Assembly (NCBI RefSeq): GCF_030406665.1
Contig: NZ_CP129121.1
Span: 2,914,001 to 2,978,000, forward strand
Source: Halomonas halophila
GTDB taxonomy: Bacteria; Pseudomonadota; Gammaproteobacteria; Pseudomonadales; Halomonadaceae
DNA length: 64,000 nucleotides
Direction: 5' to 3'
A program made the translations under genes and the position numbers. A model generated the notes under the pieces. It did no database searches. It was not told where the DNA came from and saw nothing but the letters and a program-made list of their open reading frames with translations. Every line of letters begins with the position of its first letter. The stretch's first letter is position 1. Shown here in pieces: positions 53,352 to 62,188 of the stretch.

Positions 53352-54665
53352 TCATTCGAGGGGCTTTATCAGGATCTTGGAGCGCCGGGCCTGGTTGTAG
53401 GCCTCCCGCTTGAGGGGAGGAAGATCGTCGACGTCGGCCAGGCCGAAACCGTGTTCGAAGAACCAGTGGGCGGTATGGGTGGTCAGCGCGAACAGCGCAT
53501 CGAGCCCGCGCGACCGGGCCTGACGCTCCACCTCGCCGAGCAGCAGGTCGCCACGGGCGCCGCCGCGATAGTCGCCGTGCACGGCGACGCAGGCCAGCTC
53601 GCCCATCCGGGCGTCGGGAAAGGCATGCAGCGCGGCGCAGCCGATGACCATGCCGTCGCGTTCGATGACGACATAGTCGTCGATTTCATACTCCAGGCGC
53701 TCCCGGGAACGCGGCACCAGCATCCCACGACGCTCCAGCGGCTCGAGCAGCTCCAGCAGGCCGCCGATGTCGTCGATCCCGGCGCGACGCAACTGCTCGT
53801 AGCGATGCTGGGTGATCATGGTGCCCACGCCATCGCGGGTGAACAGCTCGCCGAGCAGGGCGTCGTGGTCCTGCCACGATAGCAGGTGGGTGCGGGCCAC
53901 CCCGTGGCGAGCGGCACCGACGGCGGCGCCCAGGTGGCGGGCCATCTCGCTGCCGGGGTCGGCGGCGGCCAACTCCGGCTCGGCCTCCAGCGGCGCCAGC
54001 TGCCGACGCAGCTGGCCGCTGTCGTCGCACAGGCCGCAGGCCTCGCCGAGCAGGATCAGCTTGTCGGCGGACAAGGCCGTGGCGGTATGGCGCGCGACCT
54101 CGGCGGCGTCCAGGTCGAAGACCTCGCCGGTGCTGGAGTAGCCCAGCGGCGGCAGCAGCACCAGCGAACGCCGATCCAGCAGGCCGCGGATCGCCTCGTC
54201 GCGGACGCCACGCACCTCGCCGCTGCGGTCGAAATCGATACCGTCGCGCACACCCAGCGGCTTGGCCATCACCAGGTTGCCCGAGACCACCGTCATCTCG
54301 ACGCCGTGCAGCGGCGTGTTGGGCAGCCCCAGCGACAGCCGCGACTCCAGCCACAGTCGCTGCTCGGCCGCCACCCGCTCGACCCGGGCCATGATCGCCT
54401 CGTCGGCCACCCAGCGTCCGCCGTGGCGGCGGGGCGTGATGCCGTCCTCGTTCAGGGCCCGCTCCACCTGGGGGCGGATGCCCAGCACTACCACCAGACG
54501 CACGCCCAGGGTATGCAGCAGCGCCAGGTCCTGGATCAGCTGCTCGCCTCGACCCTGCGCCACGGCCTCGCCCTCGATCAGGATGACGAAGGTACATCCT
54601 CGGTGCGCGTTGATATACGGCGAGGAATTGCGGAACCAGTCGACGAAGGGAAAACGAGTGTCCAA
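53352..54665 (-). CDS. argA: N-acetylglutamate synthase (classical ArgA)
   Basis: 437 aa. Amino-acid-kinase-like domain (NSSPYINAHRGCTFVILIEGEAV, LLHTLGVRLVVVLGIRPQVE, NTPLHGVEMTVVSGNLVMAKPLGVRDG) plus a C-terminal GNAT domain (LACVAVHGDYRGGARGDLLLGEVE, ALTTHTAHWFFEHGFG). It makes N-acetylglutamate, the first step of arginine synthesis, and is normally arginine-inhibited. The start is TTG at 54665 with GGAG 8 bp upstream, which fits homology; the longer open frame is only the heptamer repeat. Confidence 0.93.
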   Translation of the reverse strand: MDTRFPFVDWFRNSSPYINAHRGCTFVILIEGEAVAQGRGEQLIQDLALLHTLGVRLVVVLGIRPQVERALNEDGITPRRHGGRWVADEAIMARVERVAAEQRLWLESRLSLGLPNTPLHGVEMTVVSGNLVMAKPLGVRDGIDFDRSGEVRGVRDEAIRGLLDRRSLVLLPPLGYSSTGEVFDLDAAEVARHTATALSADKLILLGEACGLCDDSGQLRRQLAPLEAEPELAAADPGSEMARHLGAAVGAARHGVARTHLLSWQDHDALLGELFTRDGVGTMITQHRYEQLRRAGIDDIGGLLELLEPLERRGMLVPRSRERLEYEIDDYVVIERDGMVIGCAALHAFPDARMGELACVAVHGDYRGGARGDLLLGEVERQARSRGLDALFALTTHTAHWFFEHGFGLADVDDLPPLKREAYNQARRSKILIKPLE

Positions 54666-54707
54666 GGGCCGCGCTCCGGCAGCAGATGAAGGGAAATGAG
54701 AGCCTTG

Positions 54708-54713
54708 ACTATA
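54708..54713 (-). promoter_or_regulatory. Putative argA -10 box
   Basis: TATAGT on the minus strand, 42 bp upstream of the TTG start. The -35 region (near 54731-54736) is poor and abuts the heptamer array. Confidence 0.4.
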
Positions 54714-54739
54714 CCAGACGCAAAAAAACGGCGGCACCG

Positions 54740-54844
54740 GCAAGCTGCAAGCTGCAAGCTGCAAGCTGCAAGCTGCAAGCTGCAAGCTGCAAGCTGCAAG
54801 CTGCAAGCTGCAAGCTGCAAGCTGCAAGCTGCAAGCTGCAAGCT
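54740..54844. repeat. Fifteen perfect GCAAGCT heptamer repeats upstream of argA
   Basis: 105 bp of exact 7-bp units with no sequence change. The array lies just upstream of the predicted argA promoter, between it and the terminator after the phosphate transporter gene. Confidence 0.97.
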
Positions 54845-54870
54845 TCAGCGTGAGATCGCCAGGAGCAAAA

Positions 54871-54902
54871 GAAAACCCCGAAGGCCTGACCTTCGGGGTT
54901 TC
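54871..54902. terminator. Intrinsic terminator after the phosphate transporter gene
   Basis: A 12-bp perfect stem (54873-54884 / 54890-54901, loop CCTGA) with A/T-rich flanks on both sides, between two heptamer arrays. Confidence 0.8.
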
Positions 54903-54907
54903 TTGTC

Positions 54908-54952
54908 GCTCGGCGCTCGGCGCTCGGCGCTCGGCGCTCGGCGCTCGGCGCT
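54908..54952. repeat. Six perfect GCTCGGC heptamer repeats
   Basis: 54908-54949 holds six exact copies followed by GCT, running up to the stop codon of the phosphate transporter gene. Same unit length as the neighbouring array but a different unit. Confidence 0.95.
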
Positions 54953-56217
54953 TAGCCGAACATGCCCTTGAACATGAAGAAAAACATGATCGCCAGGATG
55001 GCGCCGGCCGGCAGGGTGATCAGCCAGGACATCACGATGGTGCCGATCACGCGCAGGTTGAGCGCCGCCATGCCGCGGGCCAGGCCCACGCCCAGCACCG
55101 CGCCCACCAGGGTCTGGGTGGTGGAGATCGGCAGGCCGGTGCCGGAGGCCAGCACCACGGTGGTGGCGGCCGCGAGCGTGGCGGCGAAACCGCGGCTCGG
55201 GGTCAGCTCGGTGATGCCGGTGCCGACGGTGACGATCACCTTGTGGCCGTAGGTCACCAGGCCGACGACGATGCCGCCGCCGCCGAGCACCAGCACCCAC
55301 CACGGCACCAGCGCTTCCCCGCCAACCTGACCGCCGCTCTGCACGACGGTCATCACCGCGGCCAGCGGACCGACGGCATTGGCCACGTCGTTGGAGCCGT
55401 GGGCGAAGGCCATGGCACAGGCGGTGAACAGCATCAGCACGCCGAACACGCGCTCCACGCCGTCGTAGCCGAAGGCGTCGCCCTGGCGCTTCTCGGCGCC
55501 CACGCGGCGCTCGAGCAGGCCACCGAGCAGCATCACACCGATGCCGATCACGATCGAATAGAGCAGGCTCTCACCGAAGCCGACCTCGAGGCCGACGTGC
55601 TTCAGCCCCTTGGTGAAGGTGACCATGGCGACGATGAAGCCGACCAGGAAGACGTACATCGGCACGTAGCGCTTGGCCGCCGCGAAGGGATCGCGGTTCT
55701 CGAAGATCAGGTGCTGGACCGACTTGAACAGCATGAAGGCGATGGTGCCGGACATCAGCGGCGAGACCACCCAGCTGGCGGCGATCTTGCCGACGCCGCC
55801 CCAGTCCACGGTGGAGACGCCCAGGCCGGCGGCGCCGAAGCCCACGATGGCACCGACGATGGAGTGGGTGGTGGAGACCGGCCAGCCCCGCATCGAGGCG
55901 ATCAGCAGCCAGGTCGCGGCGGCCAGCAGCGAGGCCAGCATGCCGTAGACCAGCAGCTGCGGCTCATCCGCGAGCAGGGTCGGATCGATGATGCCCTTGC
56001 GGATGGTGTTGGTGACCTCGCCCCCGGCCAGCCAGGCGCCGAGGAACTCGAAGATCACGGCGATGATGATCGCCTGCTTGATGGTGACGGCCTTGGAGCC
56101 GACGGAGGTGCCCATGGCATTGGCCACGTCGTTGGCACCGACACCCCAGGCCATGAAGAAACCGAAGGCACAGGCGAGGAGGATGAAGATGTCGCCGTAT
56201 TGCGCGATGATCGACAT
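54952..56217 (-). CDS. pitA: Low-affinity inorganic phosphate transporter (PiT family)
   Basis: 421 aa, ten or more helices. The two PiT signatures are present: GANDVANAMGTSVGSKAV near the N-terminus and GSNDVANAVGPLAAV in the second half, plus GWPVSTTHSIVGAIVGFG and LPISTTQTLVGAVLGVG. It imports phosphate (or metal-phosphate) with a cation. A DUF47 gene lies 59 bp upstream on the same strand, the usual partner. Confidence 0.95.
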   Translation of the reverse strand: MSIIAQYGDIFILLACAFGFFMAWGVGANDVANAMGTSVGSKAVTIKQAIIIAVIFEFLGAWLAGGEVTNTIRKGIIDPTLLADEPQLLVYGMLASLLAAATWLLIASMRGWPVSTTHSIVGAIVGFGAAGLGVSTVDWGGVGKIAASWVVSPLMSGTIAFMLFKSVQHLIFENRDPFAAAKRYVPMYVFLVGFIVAMVTFTKGLKHVGLEVGFGESLLYSIVIGIGVMLLGGLLERRVGAEKRQGDAFGYDGVERVFGVLMLFTACAMAFAHGSNDVANAVGPLAAVMTVVQSGGQVGGEALVPWWVLVLGGGGIVVGLVTYGHKVIVTVGTGITELTPSRGFAATLAAATTVVLASGTGLPISTTQTLVGAVLGVGLARGMAALNLRVIGTIVMSWLITLPAGAILAIMFFFMFKGMFG

Positions 56218-56276
56218 AGGACGGAAACCTTGTATCGGGTCAGAAGGTGGCGGTTATCGCTGCGGGAGAGTCCCGC

Positions 56277-56957
56277 TCAGTTGGCCGTCATGATCTGAAG
56301 GCGGCTGCCGACGCGTTCGGCGCGATCGGACAGCTCACCGACCCAGTCGATGATCTTGTAGAGGAACATCACGTCCACCGGGGGCATCTCGCTCTCGAGG
56401 GCGAACAGCTGGCGACGGATGGCGACCTGCTGTTCGTCGGTCTTCTGTTCCAGGGTGTGCAGCTCGCGGATCAGCGTCTGCATCACGTCGGACACGTTGC
56501 GACCGAACCCGGATTCGAGCAGGTCCTTGAGCTCTTCCAGGGCGACGCGGGCCTGAGCGACACAGGACACCGAGGTGCGGATGTAGTCGCGCATCGGTTG
56601 GGCGAGCTCGTCGGGCACCTGCATGCTGCGACCGAGCATGATCCCGGTGATGTCGCGCGCCTTGTTGGCGATCTGGTCCTGGACGCTGATCAGGTCCAGC
56701 AGATCGGAGCGCGACACCGGCAGGAACATGGTGTTGGGCAGATTGAGGCGCAGCTCGGTCTTGAGCTCGTCGGCCTCGTGCTCGAGTCGAGTGATCGACT
56801 CACGCTGTCGGGCGGCTTCCTGCCAGTCTCCCGTGAGTGTTGCCTCGAAGAACGGCGGCAGGGCTTCCGCGCAGTCGCTGACCTTGACGATATGAGCCAG
56901 CAGCGGCTGGAATGGCGAGCGACCGAACATCGCGGAGAAGGGATTGGATGTCACCAT
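56277..56957 (-). CDS. DUF47/PhoU-like partner of the phosphate transporter
   Basis: 226 aa, almost entirely helical. TIGR00153/DUF47 features: NPFSAMFGRSPFQPLLAHIVKV, RLEHEADELKTELRLNLPNTMFLPVSRSDLLDLISVQDQIANKARDI and VDVMFLYKIIDWVGELSDRAE. The PhoU-like fold binds metal clusters; family members modulate Pit activity. Cytoplasmic, first gene of the pit operon. Confidence 0.93.
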   Translation of the reverse strand: MVTSNPFSAMFGRSPFQPLLAHIVKVSDCAEALPPFFEATLTGDWQEAARQRESITRLEHEADELKTELRLNLPNTMFLPVSRSDLLDLISVQDQIANKARDITGIMLGRSMQVPDELAQPMRDYIRTSVSCVAQARVALEELKDLLESGFGRNVSDVMQTLIRELHTLEQKTDEQQVAIRRQLFALESEMPPVDVMFLYKIIDWVGELSDRAERVGSRLQIMTAN

Positions 56958-57067
56958 GGGGGCATCTGGGCACTTGGAAATGGCGGCGTCAGTATAGTGA
57001 CTGCCCGGGCTGTCGTCATGAGAAAATCATCTAATCTTCACGAACATGAAACAAGGCGGCCTTTCCC

Positions 57068-57934
57068 ATGGCAAAAGAGATCGAATTCAAGCTCGCCCTG
57101 GCCCCCGCGGGCCCGGAAGCGCTGCGCCGGCATCCCCGGCTCGCCGGCCTCGAACCGCGCACCACCCAGCTGGGCAACACCTACTTCGACACTCCTGACG
57201 GTCGGCTGGAGAGCGAACGCATGGCGCTGCGCCTGCGTCACGCCGATGGCCGGCTGCTGCAGACGCTGAAGACCAGCGGCCAGGGCAGCGGCGGCCTTTC
57301 CACCCGCGGCGAGTGGGAGTGGGAGGTGATGGGCCCGGGCCTCGACCTCGGCCGGCTGGCCGACCTCCCGCCGATCGAAGCCCTCGGTGAAGGCGTGCTG
57401 GGCGAGCTCAGGCCGCGCTTCGCCACCGACTTCGCCCGCGAGATCTGGTGGTGGGAACAGGACGGCACCGCCATCGAGATCGCCCTGGACCTCGGCGAGA
57501 TCGAAAGCGACGCGCACAGCGTCCCGATCCGCGAGCTGGAGCTCGAACTCAAGGACGGCGATCCCGCCACCCTGATCGAACTGGCCGAAGCCCTGGCCGA
57601 GCGCGTGCCGCTGCGCCCCTCGGACACCAGCAAGGCCGCCCGAGGCGCCGCCCTGCTCGCCGGACGCTGGACGCTGCCCGACGGCGGCTCGGCCCCCGCT
57701 TGGCTGCATCGCGCCGTGGTGGCCCTCGACGCCCACGCCGACACCGGCGACGCCGCCTTCCGTGAGGCTGCCCGCGAGGCCTTCCTGCAGCTGGCCGAAC
57801 GGCACGCCGACGTCGAGCCGATGGCCCGCCGGCTGGCCGAGGCCCTGAGGCACGACGACTGGCTGAACGCCGACACCGGCCGGACGCTGCTCGCCCTGTC
57901 ACGCCACCTGCCCGACGCGGTCGCGCTGGGCTGA
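57068..57934 (+). CDS. CYTH-domain inorganic triphosphatase (YgiF type)
   Basis: 288 aa. The CYTH domain begins with E4-I-E6-F-K8, the ExExK triphosphate tunnel motif, followed by LGNTYFDTPDGRLESERMALRLRHADGR, LQTLKTSGQGSGGLSTRGEWEWEV and EIALDLGEIESDAHSVPIRELELELKDGD. The C-terminal ~90 residues look like a truncated helical CHAD-like tail. It should hydrolyse tripolyphosphate. Adjacency to the Pit genes is suggestive of phosphate metabolism. Confidence 0.9.
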   Translation: MAKEIEFKLALAPAGPEALRRHPRLAGLEPRTTQLGNTYFDTPDGRLESERMALRLRHADGRLLQTLKTSGQGSGGLSTRGEWEWEVMGPGLDLGRLADLPPIEALGEGVLGELRPRFATDFAREIWWWEQDGTAIEIALDLGEIESDAHSVPIRELELELKDGDPATLIELAEALAERVPLRPSDTSKAARGAALLAGRWTLPDGGSAPAWLHRAVVALDAHADTGDAAFREAAREAFLQLAERHADVEPMARRLAEALRHDDWLNADTGRTLLALSRHLPDAVALG

Positions 57935-57986
57935 ACGCCCGGGCAGGGACGCCGCCCGTCACGGGTGAACAGCACGAGGGAACGCC

Positions 57987-58916
57987 GTGAATCACGATCG
58001 CTTCAAACCCGCCGCGGGCGACCTGCGCACCCGGGTCTTCCAGATCATCTTCGAGTCCGACACGCCGCTGGCCAAGGGCTTCGACATCGCGCTGATCGGT
58101 GCCATCCTGGCCAGCGTGCTGGTGGTGATGCTGGAGAGCGTGCCCCAACTGGAAGACGCCCATGGCGAGGGATTCCGGCTGTTCGAATGGGGCTTCACGC
58201 TGCTGTTCACCGCCGAGCTGGCGATCCGGCTCTACTGCCTGGAACGCCCCTGGCACTACCTCAAGAGCTTCTACGGCGTCATCGACCTGATCGCCATCCT
58301 GCCCACCTGGCTGGCACTGGTGGTGCCCGGCGCCCAGTCGCTGGTGGTGGTCCGCCTGCTGCGCACCCTGCGCATCTTCCGGGTGCTGAGGCTGATGGAG
58401 TTCGTCGGCGAAGGGCGGCTGCTGATCGGCGCCCTGGTGCGCAGCAGCCACCAGATCTTCCTGTTCCTGTTCACCGTGTTCATGCTGGTGACCATCTTCG
58501 CCTCGCTGATGTATCTGATCGAGCCCGCCGAGGCCGGCTTCACCAGCATTCCGACCGCCATCTACTGGGCCGTGGTGACCCTGACCACGGTGGGCTACGG
58601 CGACATCACCCCGGTGACGCCGCTGGGCCAGGCGATCTCGGTGATGGTGATGCTGATCGGCTACTCGATCATCGCCGTGCCTACCGGGGTGTTCTCCGCC
58701 GAGGTGATCCGCTCGATCCGCGCCGACCGCTACTCGGAAGAAGCCTGCCCCGGCTGCGGCCATGACCGCCACGAGAAGAACGCCCGCTACTGTCTCAAGT
58801 GCGGCACCTGGCTGGACGAGGAGACGCCCGACCCGCGCGAAGCCTCGAACGACCGATCCTCGAGCAACGAACCTTCAGACGACTCGCCCACGGACGAAAA
58901 AACGCCCCGGGAGTGA
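57987..58916 (+). CDS. Voltage-gated potassium channel with C-terminal zinc ribbon
   Basis: 309 aa. Six-helix ion-transport domain: voltage-sensor S4 with regular Arg spacing (VRLLRTLRIFRVLRLMEF) and the K+ selectivity filter TTVGYGDI between S5 and S6. After S6 the soluble tail has CPGCGHDRHEKNARYCLKCG, a four-Cys zinc ribbon, then an acidic, Ser-rich end. GTG start at 57987 with GAGGG. Probably a tetrameric inner-membrane channel. The ribbon is uncommon and may control gating or assembly (inference). Confidence 0.9.
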   Translation: MNHDRFKPAAGDLRTRVFQIIFESDTPLAKGFDIALIGAILASVLVVMLESVPQLEDAHGEGFRLFEWGFTLLFTAELAIRLYCLERPWHYLKSFYGVIDLIAILPTWLALVVPGAQSLVVVRLLRTLRIFRVLRLMEFVGEGRLLIGALVRSSHQIFLFLFTVFMLVTIFASLMYLIEPAEAGFTSIPTAIYWAVVTLTTVGYGDITPVTPLGQAISVMVMLIGYSIIAVPTGVFSAEVIRSIRADRYSEEACPGCGHDRHEKNARYCLKCGTWLDEETPDPREASNDRSSSNEPSDDSPTDEKTPRE

Positions 58917-58927
58917 TCCCGAGGCGT
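58897..58927 (-). terminator. Intrinsic terminator of the acid phosphatase gene
   Basis: An 11-bp stem with one mismatch (58902-58912 / 58917-58927) and an A-run on its left, i.e. T-run for leftward transcription. It overlaps the stop codon of the channel gene. Confidence 0.75.
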
Positions 58928-58956
58928 CTCGCGGGCGCGTTCTCGAAGCGGTCGAC

Positions 58957-59733
58957 TCACTCGGTCTCTAGCGGCGCGTCCCAGGCGTCCAGCTCGGCCT
59001 CGCTCCAGTCGCCATAACCGGCGTTGGGGAACACGATCCAGTCCTGGCCGAAACGCTCGGCGTTCTGCTCGACGAGAGCGTGCTGACCGGCGAGATCGGC
59101 ATCGGCGAACGCGCCGGAGAAGTCGTGCAGCGAGTCCCCGAGCTGCATCACCAGGGTGTGACCCTCTTCCACCTTGGCGCGGCGCTCGGCCTTGGGCGGG
59201 CCCAGCAGCATGACGCTGTCCTCGGAGACCTGCGGCAGGTCCAGGGTCTCCAGGGTGGCGATGGTGTCGGCCTCGTTCTCCTGGTAGCGGTCGGAGACGT
59301 AGTAGATGGCCACGCCGTGCTCGTCGGCGTAGTCCAGGAAGGCCTTGGCGCCGGGGATCAGGCGCGGCTCGCCCTCCCGCTCCCAGTGCTTCCAGGTGTC
59401 CCAGGTGGTGTAGTCGTGACATTCGGCCATGTCACGAGCCAGCAGGGCGCTGTTGTCCAGCACCGTCTCGTCGAGGTCGGTGATGATGGCCGGTGCGACA
59501 CCCTCACCCAGCGCCTCGAGCCGATCCTCCAGCCGATAGCGGGCGAGCGCGAAGCCCTGGCGCTGCAGCGCGGCGACCTCGGCCGACTGCTGCTGGTAAC
59601 GCAGGCCCATCGCATAGGCGGCCTGGGCACAGACCATGGAATCGTCGGCGACGGCCGGCGCGGCCAGTGGCAGGGCCATGAGACCGGCCAGGGCGGCGAC
59701 ACCGCCGGCACGGCGGTAAGCGGACATCGGCAT
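58957..59733 (-). CDS. Class C (P4-like) acid phosphatase, periplasmic
   Basis: 258 aa HAD-superfamily protein. The class C motif is ITDLDETVLDNSALLA (DxDxT/V with two Asp); the second acidic pair is in MQLGDSLHDFSG. Signal peptide (VAALAGLMALPLAAPAVA) lacks a lipobox Cys, so it is a soluble periplasmic form rather than the e(P4) lipoprotein. It likely dephosphorylates nucleotides for salvage. AAGGAG precedes the ATG at 59733. Confidence 0.92.
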   Translation of the reverse strand: MPMSAYRRAGGVAALAGLMALPLAAPAVADDSMVCAQAAYAMGLRYQQQSAEVAALQRQGFALARYRLEDRLEALGEGVAPAIITDLDETVLDNSALLARDMAECHDYTTWDTWKHWEREGEPRLIPGAKAFLDYADEHGVAIYYVSDRYQENEADTIATLETLDLPQVSEDSVMLLGPPKAERRAKVEEGHTLVMQLGDSLHDFSGAFADADLAGQHALVEQNAERFGQDWIVFPNAGYGDWSEAELDAWDAPLETE

Positions 59734-59894
59734 GGTGTTCTCCTTGTGATCGGCGCGCTCGGATACGACATCGACTCGCACCCGATTACGCCTTGTTATT
59801 GAAGAAAATCGATTCGATCATATTTTATTTTAATCGACTGTTCAAATAACACTGGAAGGCGCCACTGCCACCCCGGCCCGAGCGCCGGCAGCCA

Positions 59895-59929
59895 TAAAAA
59901 AACCGGCTCGACCAGAAGGCCGAGCCGGT
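59895..59929 (-). terminator. Intrinsic terminator of the rnm-yciO operon
   Basis: A 9-bp stem (59902-59910 / 59921-59929) with a 10-nt loop and an A-run at its left flank, giving a T-run for leftward transcription, 38 bp past the yciO stop. Confidence 0.8.
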
Positions 59930-59966
59930 ACGAAAGCGGAAGAGAGGCTTGCTCTGTCCTGGAAGG

Positions 59967-60590
59967 TCAGTCCTGGAAGGGAGCGACGTCGCCGCGGCCC
60001 TCGCGTACCACGGTGGGCGGCAGCTCGCGCAGGTCGATCACGCTGGTCGGCTCCAGGTGGCAGGCGCCGCCGTCGATCACCAGCGACAGATGCGATCCGA
60101 AGCGATCGCGAATCTCCTCGGCATCCGTCATCGGCAGCTCCTCGCCCTCGGGGATCAGGGTCACGCTCATCAGCGGCTCGCCGAGAGTGTCGAGCAGCGC
60201 CCGGGTGATGTCATGGTCGGGCACCCGCACGCCGATCGAACGCCGCTTGGGATGCAGCAGCAGTCGCGGCACCTCGGTGGTGGCATTCAGGATGAAGGTA
60301 TAGGGTCCCGGCGTGTGGGCCTTGAGCAGCCGGAACACGGCGTTGTCGACCTTGGCGTAGGTGCCGATCTCCGAAAGGTCGGAGCACACCAGGGTGAAGT
60401 TGTGCTTGTCGTCCAGCGAACGCAACCACTTGATGCGCTCGACGGCCTTCTTGTCGCCCAGGTGGCAGCCCAGGGCGTAGCCGGAATCGGTCGGGTAGGC
60501 GATCACGCCGCCCTTGCGGATGATCTCGACCGCCTGGTCGATGAGGCGCTTCTGCGGGTTGTCCGGGTGGACCTGAAAGAACTGGCTCAT
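59967..60590 (-). CDS. yciO: YciO/Sua5/TsaC-family protein
   Basis: 207 aa, near-collinear with E. coli Yci[83 protein letters not shown] and [12 protein letters not shown]. The fold binds threonylcarbamoyl-AMP; TsaC/Sua5 members start t6A tRNA modification, while YciO's own role is less certain. It follows rnm by 45 bp on the same strand. Confidence 0.94.
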   Translation of the reverse strand: MSQFFQVHPDNPQKRLIDQAVEIIRKGGVIAYPTDSGYALGCHLGDKKAVERIKWLRSLDDKHNFTLVCSDLSEIGTYAKVDNAVFRLLKAHTPGPYTFILNATTEVPRLLLHPKRRSIGVRVPDHDITRALLDTLGEPLMSVTLIPEGEELPMTDAEEIRDRFGSHLSLVIDGGACHLEPTSVIDLRELPPTVVREGRGDVAPFQD

Positions 60591-60635
60591 GGGCGCTCCC
60601 TGTTCTTGTGAACGTCGGACGAGTGAAACGGCGGA

Positions 60636-61547
60636 TCAGGCGGCGGCCGCCGCTCGGTCGATCCAGGCCGCCAGCCGCGGATGGGTCCAGACCGGCGCCA
60701 CCGAGGTGCGCGGCGTCGGGCTCATGCTGCCCGGGGCCAGGTGGCCGCCGGGAAAGTGGAAGTCGCTGCCCAGCGAGGCCATCAGATCGCGCTCGTGCAG
60801 CTGGCGGGCCAGGTCGCGGGTGACGTCGGCGTTCTGGAAGCCGCTGATCAGCTCGGCGGCGCGGCCGCCGGCCTCGCGGAAATCGTCCAGCAGCAGGCCG
60901 CGCTTGCGCCGCGTCAGCTTGTGGCGCAGCGGATGCGCCAGCACCGCCACCCCGCCGGACTCGAGGATCCAGCGCACGCCCTCGGCCAGATGCGGCCACA
61001 GCGCCTTGATGTCGCCGGCCTTGCCGTTGCCCAGGTGCTTGGAAAACGCGGTGGACATGTCCGGCACCAGGCCCGCCGCGACCAGGGCCTTGGCGAAGTC
61101 CGGCCGGCCCAGTGGGCGGTCAGAGCCGGCCTGCTCGCGGGCCCGGGCCAGGGCGTCGTCGAGGCCGATCTTCTCCATGCGCTCGGCGATGGTCACCGCC
61201 CGCCGCTCCCGGGCCTCGGCCTGGGCGACGAGCCCGTCGGCCAGCGCGCCGCTGGCGCCCTCGGGCAGCAGCCCCACCACGTGCAGGTTGATGCCGCGCC
61301 ACTGGGTCGAGAGCTCGGTGGCCGGCAGCACGGCCAGCCCCGCGTCCGCGCCGGCACTCACCGCCTCCTCCACGCCGGCCACGGTATCGTGGTCGCTCAG
61401 GGCGATATGGGTGAGGCCGCGCTCGACGCACAGCGCCACCAGATCGGTGGGCGACAGGGCGCCGTCCGAGGCAGTGGAATGCATGTGCAGATCGATGGTG
61501 AGGGCATCGCTTCCCTCGAAGCGCGCGGGAAGTGCGGGGTTCGGCAT
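60636..61547 (-). CDS. rnm: PHP-domain 5'-3' exoribonuclease / nucleoside bisphosphate phosphatase (RNase AM)
   Basis: 303 aa. PHP metal sites: [20 protein letters not shown] (first His pair), [24 protein letters not shown] and [11 protein letters not shown]. Matches E. coli YciV (RNase AM), which removes 5' nucleotides from rRNA precursors. I use ATG at 61547; a GTG at 61580 is possible. First gene of the operon with yciO, divergent from yciI, the same gene neighbourhood as in other gammaproteobacteria. Confidence 0.92.
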   Translation of the reverse strand: MPNPALPARFEGSDALTIDLHMHSTASDGALSPTDLVALCVERGLTHIALSDHDTVAGVEEAVSAGADAGLAVLPATELSTQWRGINLHVVGLLPEGASGALADGLVAQAEARERRAVTIAERMEKIGLDDALARAREQAGSDRPLGRPDFAKALVAAGLVPDMSTAFSKHLGNGKAGDIKALWPHLAEGVRWILESGGVAVLAHPLRHKLTRRKRGLLLDDFREAGGRAAELISGFQNADVTRDLARQLHERDLMASLGSDFHFPGGHLAPGSMSPTPRTSVAPVWTHPRLAAWIDRAAAAA

Positions 61548-61662
61548 GACGCGGGCAGGTGTCTTTGACAGAATAGACACCCATGGTGCTCGCCCGACCC
61601 ACCCTGGTCAACCGAGCCACTCGCTCCCGCGGCGCGAGCCGCTCAGCCGAGGATATTCCGAG

Positions 61663-61962
61663 ATGCTCTACGCCATCATCAGTGAAGATGTGAACGACAG
61701 CCTGGAACGGCGCCTGGCCGCCCGCCCCGATCATCTGGCTCGCCTCGAGCAGCTGCGCGACGAGGGCCGCCTGGTGCTGGCCGGTCCCCATCCCGCCGTG
61801 GACAGCGAAGACCCGGGCGAAGCCGGCTTCAGCGGCAGCCTGGTGGTCGCCGAGTTCGACGACCTGGAAAGCGCCCAGGCCTGGGCCGACGCCGATCCCT
61901 ACATCATCGCCGGTGTCTACGCCCAGGTGACGGTGAAGCCCTTCAAGAAAGCCCTGCCCTAG
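61663..61962 (+). CDS. yciI: YciI-family protein
   Basis: 99 aa. [82 protein letters not shown] match the YciI ferredoxin-like fold with its conserved His-Asp pair (RPDHLARL...DPY). Function is not established. GAGG precedes the ATG at 61663, and a terminator follows. Confidence 0.95.
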   Translation: MLYAIISEDVNDSLERRLAARPDHLARLEQLRDEGRLVLAGPHPAVDSEDPGEAGFSGSLVVAEFDDLESAQAWADADPYIIAGVYAQVTVKPFKKALP

Positions 61963-61985
61963 GCCGAACCGCCTTCTCCACGAAG

Positions 61986-62019
61986 CGAGCCGGCGGCAGC
62001 TGTCGCCGGCTCGTTTTTT
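61986..62019 (+). terminator. Intrinsic terminator of yciI
   Basis: A 10-bp stem (61986-61995 / 62004-62013) followed by TTTTTT. Confidence 0.88.
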
Positions 62020-62077
62020 GCGTCCCTCGAAAACGGCCGCGAAGCCACTTGTCAACAAGGGGTTTCCCCACAGTTCC

Positions 62078-62086
62078 TGTGGATAA
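62078..62086 (-). promoter_or_regulatory. DnaA-box-like site before mnmC
   Basis: TGTGGATAA is a perfect DnaA box (TTATCCACA on the minus strand). It lies in a short AT-richer stretch (62048-62095) with two inverted repeats, CTTGT..ACAAG and CCACAG..CTGTGG. No cluster of boxes or dnaA/dnaN neighbours is present. Confidence 0.45.
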
Positions 62087-62188
62087 CATTGTTGAAACGC
62101 CGCGGAGTCCTGGCGCCAGCCCGGTCGCAAAGGCGCCGCGGCGAAATCGATCATTTTTTGACCAGCCGATTCACGTCCGGAGCCGATC

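Noticed and set aside
54666..54827. N-terminal extension of ArgA made of LQLAACS repeats
   Set aside because: It is only translation of the heptamer array. Homology starts after the TTG at 54665, which has a ribosome site.
54740..54952. CRISPR-like array
   Set aside because: The repeats are 7 bp with no spacers and no cas genes are present; these are simple sequence repeats.
62048..62095. Chromosomal replication origin
   Set aside because: Only one DnaA box, no AT-rich unwinding region and no dnaA, dnaN, mnmG or rpmH nearby.
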